A DNA stretch of 64,000 nt from Aphrophora alni (Eukaryota > Arthropoda > Insecta > Hemiptera > Aphrophoridae). Of this stretch, positions 36,691 through 47,669 are shown one piece after another (the first letter of the stretch is position 1; each line of letters starts with the position of its first letter). A program made the position numbers and the translations under genes. The DNA lies in contig OY740776.1 of assembly GCA_963513935.1 (NCBI GenBank), positions 9,516,724 to 9,580,723 of the forward strand. Direction: 5' to 3'. The notes under the pieces were generated by a model. That model had not been told where the DNA came from. It saw only the letters and a program-made list of their open reading frames with translations, and ran no database searches.

Positions 36691-37309
36691 AACCTGTTCT
36701 ACAGTACACTCGCAATGGTCTGACACTTGATAATCCAACAATCAGACACGTTTGGTAGTCCGATAGTCAAAGACACGCCTAGGTAAAGGTGGAACGGCTC
36801 AGTAACCATGACATCACATAGTTTAGGCCTAGAGAGCCTATCCCTAAATACTTGGCATATCTGCATATTTTTGAAGCGATTTTGTGAATTTCGAGAGCAT
36901 AGATTGCTTGATGAAATATATTCACTAGTTAATACAAAGTGTGGACATGAATATAAAGTTCAAAAAAAAATATACGGACCCTTTGGTTTTAAGTTAAATG
37001 AGATTAAAAAAACAAACAAAAACTCAAATTTCCTCAAAATCCAAAAACGTAGTGATTATAATAAAAATTAGGACCCGGGTTTTAAATACAGTGTCAAGGC
37101 AAGGGTGGCATACCTTGCTGTGCCTAAAAAGCTATAAATAGCCTCCGAAGCATATTTTTGAGGATTCTGAAAACATCCACCGTACGAACAACAATACTAG
37201 TTAGAACTTTGTCAGATTATTAAATGTTTTAAACTTTAATTTAAACAAACGATACTTTCTTTCAGTTAAGTGATATCCTGTGTTTGACGTTTCCATTGCT
37301 GAACCTCAC

Positions 37310-37445
37310 CTGGGAAGGAAACTGATCACCAGCGAATTAAAAGCTGCTGAGTCTCATTGGAGGCTCAAAGGCTGGTTTGCCCTGCTAAGAGCATTATAAG
37401 TCTTGGTTGCTATGTAGGGGCCTGAAGTTCAAATCCCCAATAAAA
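37310..37445 (+). repeat. Possible tRNA-derived SINE fragment
   Basis: A B-box-like AAGTTCAAATCCCCA (37425-37440) follows a GGCTGGTTTGCCCTGCTAAGAGC segment at A-box distance; an A-rich tail (AATAAAAATAAATAAAT) follows. Weak but SINE-like. Confidence 0.4.
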
Positions 37446-38669
37446 ATAAATAAATTGTTTGATAATTAATCACTTCATTCAGAGGTTTATACCACTTTGT
37501 ATGGAAGTTCATTTCAACTTGATTCAAATTAAATCATGGAAGGATCAAACAATGTTTAGTTTTAATTATGTTACAATTAAACCAAATTGAAACCTTGTTG
37601 TCGCAAATGGCTCTTAGTAATTAAATAAATAACAATTGTAAAGTAATATTATATTGGAGAAAAACTGTGTAGTCTAAACCACATTAGGTTTAGATATATG
37701 TATTAGTGCTAAGAACGTAAACACTTACATATAAGCATTCGATTTTACAGCAGTTAGTCATCATTTAAAAAATTACATTAGTTAACGGAGAATTATTATT
37801 TAAAAAAAAATAATATTTAGTAAAATTTGGCTCTGTCAATAACCTATGACATGAAATAAAAATTAACATTACATGTGAATAAATGATAAAAAGTTATTTA
37901 TAAATACATTTGAATTGGTTTTGAGATATTTGGCATTTGAAATTGAGGCAGTTTTGAAAGGGTATAGTCAAAATATATAGTTTTTCCTACGAGTGTTAAA
38001 CACAACGATTTAAAACTACTTACGAAATATCTACTTGTTAGCTACATCCGTTCTTATAAATTATATTTTTAAGGGGGAAAAAAAGATGAAAATAAACAGA
38101 CACCAAATGAAGCAATTCTAATGACATGTCTGAAATGTTATGTTTATTTAAATTAATTAATTAATATCACTTCACTATGTATAGCAATACTGTATTTATA
38201 TTATTTCAAATACAATTTTACTGAAAAATCAACATATCTAATGATTACATTTTCATAAACAAGTAACTTTAACCTCAAAATCAAACATTTATACTCAAAA
38301 TACATAGTCTAAAGTCCCACTCAGAATGACCATCTTTTCACATACAACTTCAAGATGGTTTATACTAAATTAGTTATCAAAATGTGTAACCCACAGGTTT
38401 TTAGAAAAAGTTAAGGCAGTTTAAGTTATTCTGTTTAATCTTTGTTGGTGCAATCTGTTATATTAGTATGAAAAATATTTAATAAAATTAATCAACATTA
38501 TAGTAACCATCTTTTAAAATCCTTAAGAATGTAATAGATCAGTTGATTTGAAATCATATTGTTATTGTAAATTTGTGTTTAATTTTATGATATATATATA
38601 CAAATTTATAGTTTAAAAAAAATGTTACTCTGGTGTTGGCAGGAATTTTTCAAGTCAGTTCATCAGTTA
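37446..38669. other. AT-rich stretch without a gene
   Basis: Nothing recognised. Confidence 0.4.
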
Positions 38670-38902
38670 TAATCAAAATCTCTACCAGTGAATGACTTAT
38701 TCGTGATGTGTTGATATTTGAAAAACAAGAAAAAATTGAAGGTTTTGGCTCTCAAACCTATAATTTAATGCTATGACATAATTCTGCAGTAGTTGCAAGT
38801 GAACCAACTCTATACAAAAAGAAATTGAATGAATTTTATAGGATGGACCCAGAAAGTTGCCATTTTATTACAACTCATGATTATATACCTTGTAAAATAT
38901 GA
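38670..38902 (+). pseudogene. Decayed coding remnant, unknown family
   Basis: One plus-strand frame stays protein-like over about 75 codons with only two internal stops: DVLIFEKQEKIEGFGSQTY..., then NSAVVASEPTLYKKK and YRMDPESCHFITTHDYIPCK. Amino-acid composition is balanced (Cys, His, Pro, Asp) unlike random AT-rich frames. I do not recognise the family; a retrocopy or transposon ORF fragment is likely. Confidence 0.3.
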
Positions 38903-40199
38903 ATTTTCACTTAACGCCTGAACCTATCACATCAGTTTTATGGTAGTCTTTCAATTTATAATTCAATGGTTATTTTCCAACACTATTAATTGATGAAATT
39001 AACAAACTTGAATCTTCAACATTACTTGTACCTCCAAACATCTTGTCACTTTGAATTTCCGAGCGATACTATGCAAAGATATAGGCAGAGCATGTCGTCT
39101 TATGCATTTATCTTACAATAGATATCATTATTTTACATGTGTACACGAGTTTAACCACTACTACACGATTTAACACAAACTAGCGATACCTATCTTATAA
39201 CATAGTTATCTTGTATCGTTTACAACTTTAAGATATGTATCATATCTCTCTAGTGTGCTACTACTGAACTAAATAAAATCATTCTACTTATATTTAAATA
39301 AACTATGAATAAAATATATTTAAAAAATTTATTATAAAAGTACTAAATAATCTATATATTGGTTTTAAAAAATAGTCAAACTTTGTCGTTTACACTTATG
39401 TGTATCACTAGAAAACTGTTACAAAAATCTGTTTAAGACCAAATCAAAATTTTGATATTTTTTCTCACATCTGATTTTTGTTCATAGGTTTCTACATGTT
39501 TTTTTTTTTCTTTTTTAAATGATCCATATACTGCCTCAATAACATCTCCCACAGTTGAGTATAGTTTAGAGCTTGAAACATGTATGTTTAAACCTTGATC
39601 TAATGTTCAACGCCTTACATTTATTTATAAGAAATAAGGCAAGTATTTTCTCATATCTTAGATTTAAAAAAAAATAATATTGTGTAATGTCTTTAAATGT
39701 ATGATAGAATAAGCCAAAGCAATTCATGTACTGTATTAATTAAGAAATAGTTTGTAGTACATTTTCATACAAAATAACTTTTTTCTATTTTTATTTACCT
39801 CTTTCTTATATTATCCTTGTACTGACTGAAGTATACATTTCAATTGGAATAGAGGACTCGAGTTCAACTGGAATAACCAACTTATTGTTGGTTACTTAAG
39901 CTTTTATGAAAAGTCCTAAAAAATCACAATAATTAAGAACTTCAAGATTGAGTTGAAATGTCAAGATCTTTACAGAGGCTTCAAAATGGTCATGGTTTTA
40001 AGTTGTATCGCTCAGGACTTGTTCATAGTTTGTTGGAGAGTGCCACCAGTTTTGTGAAATTGTGTTAAACAAACGCAGATAAGGAAATATAGTTTTGATG
40101 AAGGTATTGTGTGGTCTGTCAATAATTTCAAGTTAAGTGGTGCTATAAACCGTCACAATTGTGTGTTTACTATTCACTGTATAACAATTGAAAAGCAAC
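38903..40199. other. AT-rich stretch without a gene
   Basis: No gene recognised. Confidence 0.4.
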
Positions 40200-40768
40200 T
40201 TAACCAGCTGGAAGCCATAGTTTTGGGTAGCATGAACTGCGATGGTATTTTTGCCTAGTATTTTTTTATGACACGGTCAATTATTGTAATGTGTACAAAA
40301 ACATGTTCATGAACACTGTCATGCAAATTAAACAGTACTATGTCCATGATGTTATTTTTCTACAAAATGCCGCCCCACCCTACACTGTCTGAGAATTACT
40401 GGATCAAGATTTTCCCGGTAAATGGACTGATTGTTGTAATTTCATCGATTGGCCTCCACGATCAACTGATTTGACACCCATTGATTTTTTTTTCGGGTTA
40501 GTGAAGGAAAAGTGTTTTCTGAGAAACCAAGCACACTTAATAACATAAAACTAGTTCAAGAAAGACTGTAAGATTGTGCCAATCAAGATAGCGGTTTGTT
40601 TGAACATCTATAAAATTTTATTGTTTCATAGATCATCTTATTTATTTTTTCAATTGTAGAAATAATCTGTTATTAAAATTATAATTGTACAACAATGTAA
40701 CATTGTTATAAAAGTATGAAAAATTACTTATTTATACAGTTAGCCTACATATGAGTACCCCTGTATAT
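40200..40768 (+). pseudogene. DDE transposase C-terminal relic (Tc1/mariner superfamily) with its 3' end
   Basis: Plus strand reads LQNAAPPY (degraded QQDGAPPH), then FPGKW, DWPPRSTDLTPIDFFFG and, with shifts, the remaining C-terminus. This is the D-x-P-x-S-P-D-L-x-P-x-D-F-F block of the superfamily. The sequence ends GAGTACCCCTGTA at 40753-40765, which resembles a terminal repeat plus TA. The gypsy element starts four bases further on. Confidence 0.65.
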
Positions 40769-41075
40769 TGTAATATATGCTCGTTGCCACTGCAATATAT
40801 GGTAACGATATTACTAAATTTGGGTTCATTAAATAAAACACATTGTATTAGATTATAGCTACGACTGCGTGTTACAGGTAGGAAGGTGAGTTCAAGACTG
40901 GCTTGAATATGTAGCCAGGGAAAGCGTCAGTAATAAGGGCTGGTGGGAAAAGGTACTGGTTTGCAGCCAATAGCATTTATTAATTTGTCGTATGACATAT
41001 CGAACCATATGACGTCACACATCATACGATGTCACACGATACTCCCACTCTTGTACAATTGTATACATCACAATT
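40769..41075 (-). repeat. 3' LTR of the gypsy element
   Basis: On the plus strand it starts TGTAATATATGC and ends CATCACAATT. Differs from the 5' LTR at about 41000 (GACGTCAC versus GATGTCAC) and 41033. Confidence 0.88.
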
Positions 41076-41085
41076 CCTCCCTCTT
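41076..41085 (-). promoter_or_regulatory. Polypurine tract of the gypsy element
   Basis: Minus strand AAGAGGGAGG directly abutting the 3' LTR; primer for plus-strand DNA synthesis. Confidence 0.7.
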
Positions 41086-41365
41086 AATTCTTTCAAACAA
41101 TACAATACACAATTTAGTTTTTTATATAAAACTTAAACACATTTTTTTTTTAAATAAAACTTAAACACATAGTCGTATAACTTTAAACCTAGAAACTTGA
41201 AACAATTTGACAATTAAACTAGTAACTTAAATTAACACATGATAACTTATTAGCAAAATTAAATTAGCAATTTAAACAAATAAAATCAAAATTTTTTTCT
41301 TTCTTAAAACAATTGTATCCAGAACACAAACATTTTACAAAATATAATTATACATAATATATAAT

Positions 41366-41731
41366 TTAATAATCAAGTCTTACAACAGGTTTCCTTAATC
41401 TAATTGGATATCTTCTTTCAACAACATCAGTAGTATTATTGTTTACAACGGATGTTGGAGAATTCCGTGTTTGAATCATAACAGGACTGGATTGTCTCAT
41501 AACAATTGGTGGAGAGCGGATGCTCTTCCGGGGTGAGATATTTCCCCTTGTTTGAATGGTATCTGTCACTAAGTCAGTCAATGACTCGTCCACTTGTTTT
41601 TGTTTATTTTCAGAAGGAGGCGAATTGACACCAATTAGTTGGTCAATATGCCTTCTCCATATTATACCAGAATTTAACCTTACTAAATACATTACTGGAC
41701 TAATTTGCTTAATAACATACCTTGAATCCAT
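41366..41731 (-). pseudogene. Gypsy pol 3' end: integrase C-terminal domain, out of frame
   Basis: Reads DSRYVIKQISPVMYLVRLNSG then WRRHIDQLIG, the GPY/F-like module and W-R-R-H-x-D-Q-L motif closing gypsy integrases, followed by a Ser/Asn/Pro-rich tail and a PIRLRKP end. It overlaps the main pol frame (stop at 41692) in another frame, so a single frameshift near 41692-41731 separates it from the rest of integrase. Confidence 0.75.
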
Positions 41732-44118
41732 TTATCATTTGAACGATACTGCCTTATTAATACTGATTGATTTACAAACAATTTTCGTGTTCCCGTTCCT
41801 CTAAAATAATGAGTTTGTTTTTCTTGCTTTAACTCTACTGTTTTGGCAATATTAGGTCTAATTAAATCTAACCTTGTTTTCATTGGTCGATTAAACATTA
41901 ACATAGCAGGCGTTTCTTGAGTTGTAACATGAACTGAATTTCTATAATCAAACAAAATTCTATTGTCCGTATGAATTACTTCCGGTAAACCAAATCTACT
42001 GAACAATTCCCTTAATTTATCTATTGTCTGACTAGCGGAAGTCGACTTTACTTCAAAAACTTCTAACCATTTCGTATGTGAATCTATAACAATTAAATAC
42101 ATTTTCCCTTTAAATGGACCCATGAAGTCTGCATGTAATCGTTCCCAAGGTCTACTAGCATACTGCCAACAATGTAATTTATTTTTTGTAGGATTTTGTC
42201 TTTCAAAAAAACAGGAAGAACAACCATCCGCCAGATTTTCTATATCTGTATCTATATTTGGCCACCAAATATATGATCTCGCTACTGATTTCATCTTAAC
42301 TATCCCTAGATGACTTGTGTGTAATTCATCTAATATGTATTTACGGAATTTATTTGGAATAATTACTTTATAACCCCACATTATAATTCCCTGTTCGATT
42401 GTTAATTCTTCCTTTCTTTTGAAATATGGACCTAATTCAGGATATTCTACAGAAACATGATTCGGCCATCCATACATTACATAATTATACACTTTTCTTA
42501 ATACTATATCTTTTTGGGTTTCAATTTTAATGTCCTCACAAATAATAGGTAATGAACTTTCTTTAACATAATATAGATAAGTTCCTAACCAGTCTAAATC
42601 TTGTTTATTATCACCATGCTCGACTTTGAGCGGCAAACGTAATAATGCATCTGCATTAGCATGTTTAGCTGATTGTACATACTCAATCTTAAAACTATAG
42701 CCAGATAAAAACAAAGCATATCGTTGCAATCGACTTGCTGCAAAAGCAGGTAATCCCTTTTTGGACCCAAAAATACTTAATAATGGTTTATGATCTGTAC
42801 ATAAAATAAATTCTCGTCCCCATAAATATTGATTAAATTTCTTTACCCCATAAACCAAACTTAAAGCTTCCTTATCAATTTGTGAATATGCTTTCTCTGC
42901 TGTGGATAAAATTCGCGAAGCGTATGCTATCGGCCTCTCAACACTGTCTTTTCCAATAATAGACAACACACAACCTAAACCGGTTTGTGATGCATCACAC
43001 GCCAATTTAATAGGTAATTCAGGATCATAATGCGCTAATACTTTAGAAGAAGCTAACAGTTTCTTGACTGTATTAAAAGCTTTTACACATTTTTCATCAA
43101 ATTTAAACAATACATCCTTTTTAAGTAAATTATAAATAGGATTCAAAACACTTGACATATTTGGCACAAATTTACCATAATAATTAACTAATCCTAAAAA
43201 TGATTTTACCTCTGTAACATTAGAAGGTGTTGGGGCGTCTAGCATAGCTTTAATTTTCGCTTCGGATGTGTGCAGACCTTCCTTGTCGATAATAAATCCT
43301 AAATATTCCAATTTATCAGAGAAAAACTTACATTTATCTTTTTTCAAGGTAAACCCTTTTTGGTTTAACCTATTACAAACTTCTTGTAACCTACTGAAAT
43401 GTTGTTCAGTATTTTCAGCTGTTATCAATATATCGTCAAGGAAAGCTACAACACCTTGTAAACCTTGAATCGTCTGCTCAATAACCCTTTGAAAAATTCC
43501 CGGTGCAGAATTAATACCATATGGCATTTTTGTATACGCAAATAAACCTTTATGAGTGCTTATTGTACATAGTTTCTGTGATTCATTGTCTAGCGCTAGT
43601 TGCATATATGCTTGGCTTAAATCTATTTTTGAAAACAATTTCCCCTTTTTCATACAAGCAAAAATATCCTCTATTCTTGGTACTGGATAACGATCTATTT
43701 CTAAAGATGGATTTAGAGTAACTTTAAAATCACCACAAATGCGTAATTTACCATTTTTCTTTAAAACTGGAACTATTGGTGTTCCCCATTCAGAACTTTT
43801 TACAGGAATTAAGATTTTATCTTCTACTAATCTATCTAACTCATTTTCTACTTTACCTCTCATAGAAAAAGGTAAGGGTCTTGGTTTAAAATATTTAGGT
43901 CTAAAATTCTCTTTCAATTTCAAAGAAACAATTTCTGTTTTACATGTACCTAATTTTTCAGTAAATACGTTTGGAAATTCCTTACATAATTTATTTACTA
44001 AATCTTCACGTTTAGCTTCATTTACAACTTCGTTTGGGTTTGACTGACCCAATACTCCTAACAATTTATTTTCAAAACAAATATTTATTTCCAAGGTCTT
44101 TAACCAATCTCTGCCCAT
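41692..44118 (-). pseudogene. Gypsy pol: reverse transcriptase, RNase H, integrase with internal deletion
   Basis: An 808-codon frame. Reverse transcriptase: KIDLSQAYMQL (first catalytic Asp), PYGINSAP and FLDDIL (YxDD box with Phe). RNase H: ACDASQTGLG, then KEALSLVYGVKKF and TDHKPL, ending NADALLRLP. Integrase: zinc-binding H-H-C-C (LHTSHLG ... CSSC), core with the first Asp in HADFMGPFKG and the second in VIHTDN. After the second Asp (minus strand near 41965) the sequence jumps to FDYRNSVHVTTQETPA; the roughly 60-residue segment with NGxxF, the catalytic Glu and the YHPxxNGxxER region is missing in frame. Strand transfer should be impossible. It overlaps the gag-protease frame by 47 nt in a different frame, as is normal for such elements. 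Confidence 0.9.
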
Positions 44119-45372
44119 TAAAGGATGAGCCCCCCCTTTTAATTACATACAAATCAAGCATTTTACTTAATTTACCATGTTTAACATTAACCTTTAATTT
44201 TCCAGTTGGGACTATTTCTTCATTAGTATAAGAATTTAATTTTAAATCATTAGGATATAGTTTACAATTACTAAAATTTCTCAAATAAAAGTTTTCATTA
44301 ACTACAGTTACTGCAGATCCTGTATCTACTTCAAAAGTAATAACTTTACTCCCTACCATTACCTCAACTGTAATAGGCTCTACTTTAACTCTTTTTGTAT
44401 TATTTTCATCCTCTACTTTAAACAGATTATTTAAATCATACACATCATCGTCTACATTTGACACTATATCTCTATCTAATTCTTGAGTATTTTTCACTCC
44501 AACGAAATGACTTTTGTTGTTTTCATGAAAATTATAATTATTTCTAGATACATATTTATTCTTATTCTGAGATTTGTTAATCTTTTTCCTACATACCTTC
44601 GCCAAGTGTCCTTTAATTCCACAATTGTGACAAACACTATTTTTATGAAAACACTTATTTCTAAAATGACCTTGCTGGCCGCAACAATAACACATCACTT
44701 TCACATCACTTTTCGTTGACACTTTGAATTCTTCCTGCTTCCCAGGTTTCCATTGTCTCGATGAAACTGCCATTCTCTGCATTCTGAGTTGAGGGTCGCT
44801 GCCTCCGGCTATTGTTTGCGCATCCTTTTCCGCTTCTTCAATGGAAGTACTAATTTTTACTGCCCTCTCGTATGTTAGGGTCGTCTCGGATAAAAGTCTT
44901 TGTTTGATTGCGTCACTTTTTAAACCGCTAACCAATCTGTCTCTTAAATGTTCGTTTAATGTCGCGACAAACTCACAATAAGTTGATAATTTTTTAAAGT
45001 TAGCAATATATTCGGCAATGCTTTCGTGTTCGTGTTGCGTTCTTAAACTGAATTTATATCTTTCGGATATGAAAGAAGGTTTAGGGTATAAATGTTCCCT
45101 AATTATTGTCACTAATTCGTTGTAAGTTTTTGTTCCGGGTTTATTCGGAGTACATAAGTCTCGTAATAAGCTAAATGTTTTTACACCTACAACCGTTAAT
45201 AAGGTAGACACTTTTTATCATCTGGAATGCTGTTACATTCCACAAACAGTTCAAACCTTTCTATGTACGAACTCCAAGTCTCGTCCGCACTATTAAATTC
45301 AGAGAGTTTCCCAATTATTGTGGTAGACATGTTGCTTACACTAGACACAGAAATATTTTGATCCTCAGACAT
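44072..45372 (-). pseudogene. Gypsy gag and protease, one frameshift
   Basis: The Met start is at 45372-45370, and 53 codons of gag N-terminus follow (FNSADETWSSYIERFELF). The frame stops just after an A-run at about 45213-45217. The rest of gag continues in another frame from 45211: a Retrotrans_gag-type helical domain (LRDLCTP ... ERYKFSLRTQ), two zinc knuckles (CYCCGQQGHFRNKC and CHNCGIKGHLAKVC), then an aspartic protease with VDTGSAVTVV. The lesion is most simply a lost or gained A in the run. Gag forms the particle; protease processes it. Confidence 0.85.
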
Positions 45373-45544
45373 GAGAGAGAAAAAAATAGTACTGCCACTA
45401 CACTTTCTTTTCCCTCCGTAACTTTACACTTTTGTTACTAACGAACTTTTGTTATTTAAACACTTTTTTCAATAACTTCCCTAACACGTCTTCATGTCGT
45501 TAAATCTTCTACAATTCATTATAAATCGCTATCCTCGTCGCCAC

Positions 45545-45851
45545 TGTAATATATGCTCGTTGCCACTGCAATATATGGTAACGATATTACTAAATTTGGG
45601 TTCATTAAATAAAACACATTGTATTAGATTATAGCTACGACTGCGTGTTACAGGTAGGAAGGTGAGTTCAAGACTGGCTTGAATATGTAGCCAGGGAAAG
45701 CGTCAGTAATAAGGGCTGGTGGGAAAAGGTACTGGTTTGCAGCCAATAGCATTTATTAATTTGTCGTATGACATATCGAACCATATGATGTCACACATCA
45801 TACGATGTCACGCGATACTCCCACTCTTGTACAATTGTATACATCACAATT
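45545..45851 (-). repeat. 5' LTR of the gypsy element, with adjacent primer-binding site
   Basis: Second LTR copy. The internal side on the minus strand begins GTGGCGACGAGGATAG (45544 downward); TGGCGAC is shared with tRNA-primed insect gypsy elements such as the 412/mdg1 group, so a tRNA primer is likely, but I cannot fix which. Confidence 0.8.
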
Positions 45852-46124
45852 ATTAATAGCGATTATCCCAAATTTCAAAGCTGGGGATAAGTAAACAGTT
45901 GTTACACTATACTATAAGATGGACAGTCTTTTATTGTTCCTTAGATAATTTGAGCAGGTCACAACTGATGGAGAGTCTCTCTTGAGTCTTCTCTGAACAC
46001 TGCAGGATATCTCCAGTAAAGGAGTAGTGTATAGGTTAGATGGCCTCTGTGAATTTTGTGAGGGCATGTCAAGTGGTCAGGAGAAGAGTTGACCAAACTC
46101 CTAAAGGAAGGTAATGTCGAGTTA

Positions 46125-46215
46125 ACTGAACAGAAATAAATGTTGCAAATACATTGCACAAACTTTCTCACTCATTTTGGTTAAAAACCAAATTATTCGT
46201 CACAAAAAGTCAGAT
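46125..46215. repeat. Dispersed repeat B, copy 2
   Basis: AAATGTTGCAAATACATTGCACAAACTTTCTCACTC-type segment and ATTATTCGTCACAAAAAGTCAG match 23285-23400 and 53455-53560. (Segment described; family unknown.). Confidence 0.55.
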
Positions 46216-46683
46216 CGTTAGTTGTGATTCAAAAAGGCTTTGAGAAAATATTTAAATAGAGGCTAAACTTATTTGGTATATGGGCATATTTTTGTCATTA
46301 ATCGGAACGTATAAAAAAAAAAATTGTATACCGGTACTTCAGAATTTGTTGTTAATGACCATATAAAACACAAAATTAAGATTTCCTTAAAAGTTGACAA
46401 CAATTATGATTAATTTTGCTCAATTGTAGCCTGTAAGAACCCAAACAAGATGTATTGTTTGCCATCTCTCCAAAAATAACAGTGATTTATTGGTAAAAAC
46501 AAAAAAATCAGCTTCAAGGCAGTTAAAAATTTATTGAAATGAGGAGATAATGATCCAAAGGCATGTGAAAAGTACAAGTAAAAATATATTATTTTGATAA
46601 CTGTTATTGAAAACTTTATTTTAATGAAAAACAATTTACACCAAGAACATTTAGATGACAAAAGTGAAACAAGTTTTAAATTG

Positions 46684-46686
<3 letters not shown>

Positions 46687-46722
<36 letters not shown>
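46687..46722. repeat. (AT)n microsatellite
   Basis: Simple dinucleotide run of about 18 units. Confidence 0.9.
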
Positions 46723-46725
<3 letters not shown>

Positions 46726-47669
46726 AAGATTCAAAGATAAACTATATTCATAGTTCATTTTCACTTTTTGATTGACAACTATCAAAATGAATTCTTGGTG
46801 ACGATTAATTTTGCTTTGCTTTTATTTTGGTTTTGTGGAGTGCGAGTGGGAAAGCTTGTGAAATGTTTTTGCACTGGTTATTATTTGACTTAAAGTACAA
46901 GTAGAACAAATATAGAAGGAGTAATTAAAACCATTGTTACAAACTAAAGCAATGTCTCATATATTGGCATTCCGTTGAAACATAAATTTAATAAAATTAT
47001 CATGTTTTGACATAACTTTTTATTTACATTTTGTCACTTACAGTTCAATGACATGTGAATTATTCAATGGTATTTAATAATTTATAGTATATTTTATTTA
47101 CTTTTTAAAAACTGAAATAACAATGCAGATATGAAAGTCATGAATATTTAAATACTTTGACAAATGATGTTAGCCCTGTTACCCAGGCAACGGAATATTT
47201 GACACATTCACTAAATTAAGTAAAGTGAAGTTTAATAATACTTAGTGATTATAACTTGGTTATATTTAAACATACAAATTTGTTCAGGGTTGATATTGAA
47301 GCTCAAAGCAACGTAATGTCCCTTCACTTTCTTTGTAGAAAAAAAACAAACATCTTGGTTATGATTCCAATAATTTCATTTAAATAAAATATTTCATAAA
47401 ATCAACAAAAGCCGTAAACATAATTTTAAATAATTAGGTGTTGAATAACTATATTTTTATGAAATGTAACATATTTTAACATAAATACAAAGTATACATT
47501 TTGCCATTACGTACAATACCATTACGTATGAAAAACTAAATATATGATCTCCATGACTTGTTATGTATGTTGTAACTTCTTTTAATGCAGTAACTATTTT
47601 ATGTATTCTTAACATATATAATTCAAAAATAATTTTAAACTTTTACAAAAATGAGTTTACTGTGTTATC

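Larger units (their letters stand above)
40769..45851 (-). mobile_element. Ty3/gypsy LTR retrotransposon, minus strand, defective
   Basis: Direct LTRs of about 305 bp (40769-41075 and 45545-45851) differ at two positions I can see, so insertion is recent. Internal order on the minus strand: primer-binding-site-like TGGCGACGAGGATAG one base inside the 5' LTR, gag with two CCHC knuckles, protease, reverse transcriptase, RNase H, integrase, then a polypurine tract AAGAGGGAGG next to the 3' LTR. No env. I see no clear target-site duplication. Three coding lesions (gag frameshift, integrase deletion, pol 3' frameshift) make this copy non-autonomous. Confidence 0.92.
45852..47669. other. AT-rich 3' flank of the zinc-finger gene
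   Basis: Contains dispersed repeat B copy 2 (46125-46215) and an (AT)n microsatellite at 46687-46722. The 3' UTR of the zinc-finger gene should lie just left of 47670 but I cannot place its polyadenylation site with confidence. Confidence 0.4.

Noticed and set aside
43739..44047. Plus-strand 102-codon gene
   Set aside because: Antisense of gypsy pol.
44072..44118. Gag-pol overlap as a mutation
   Set aside because: A short overlap in a shifted frame is the normal arrangement in many gypsy elements, unlike the break inside gag.
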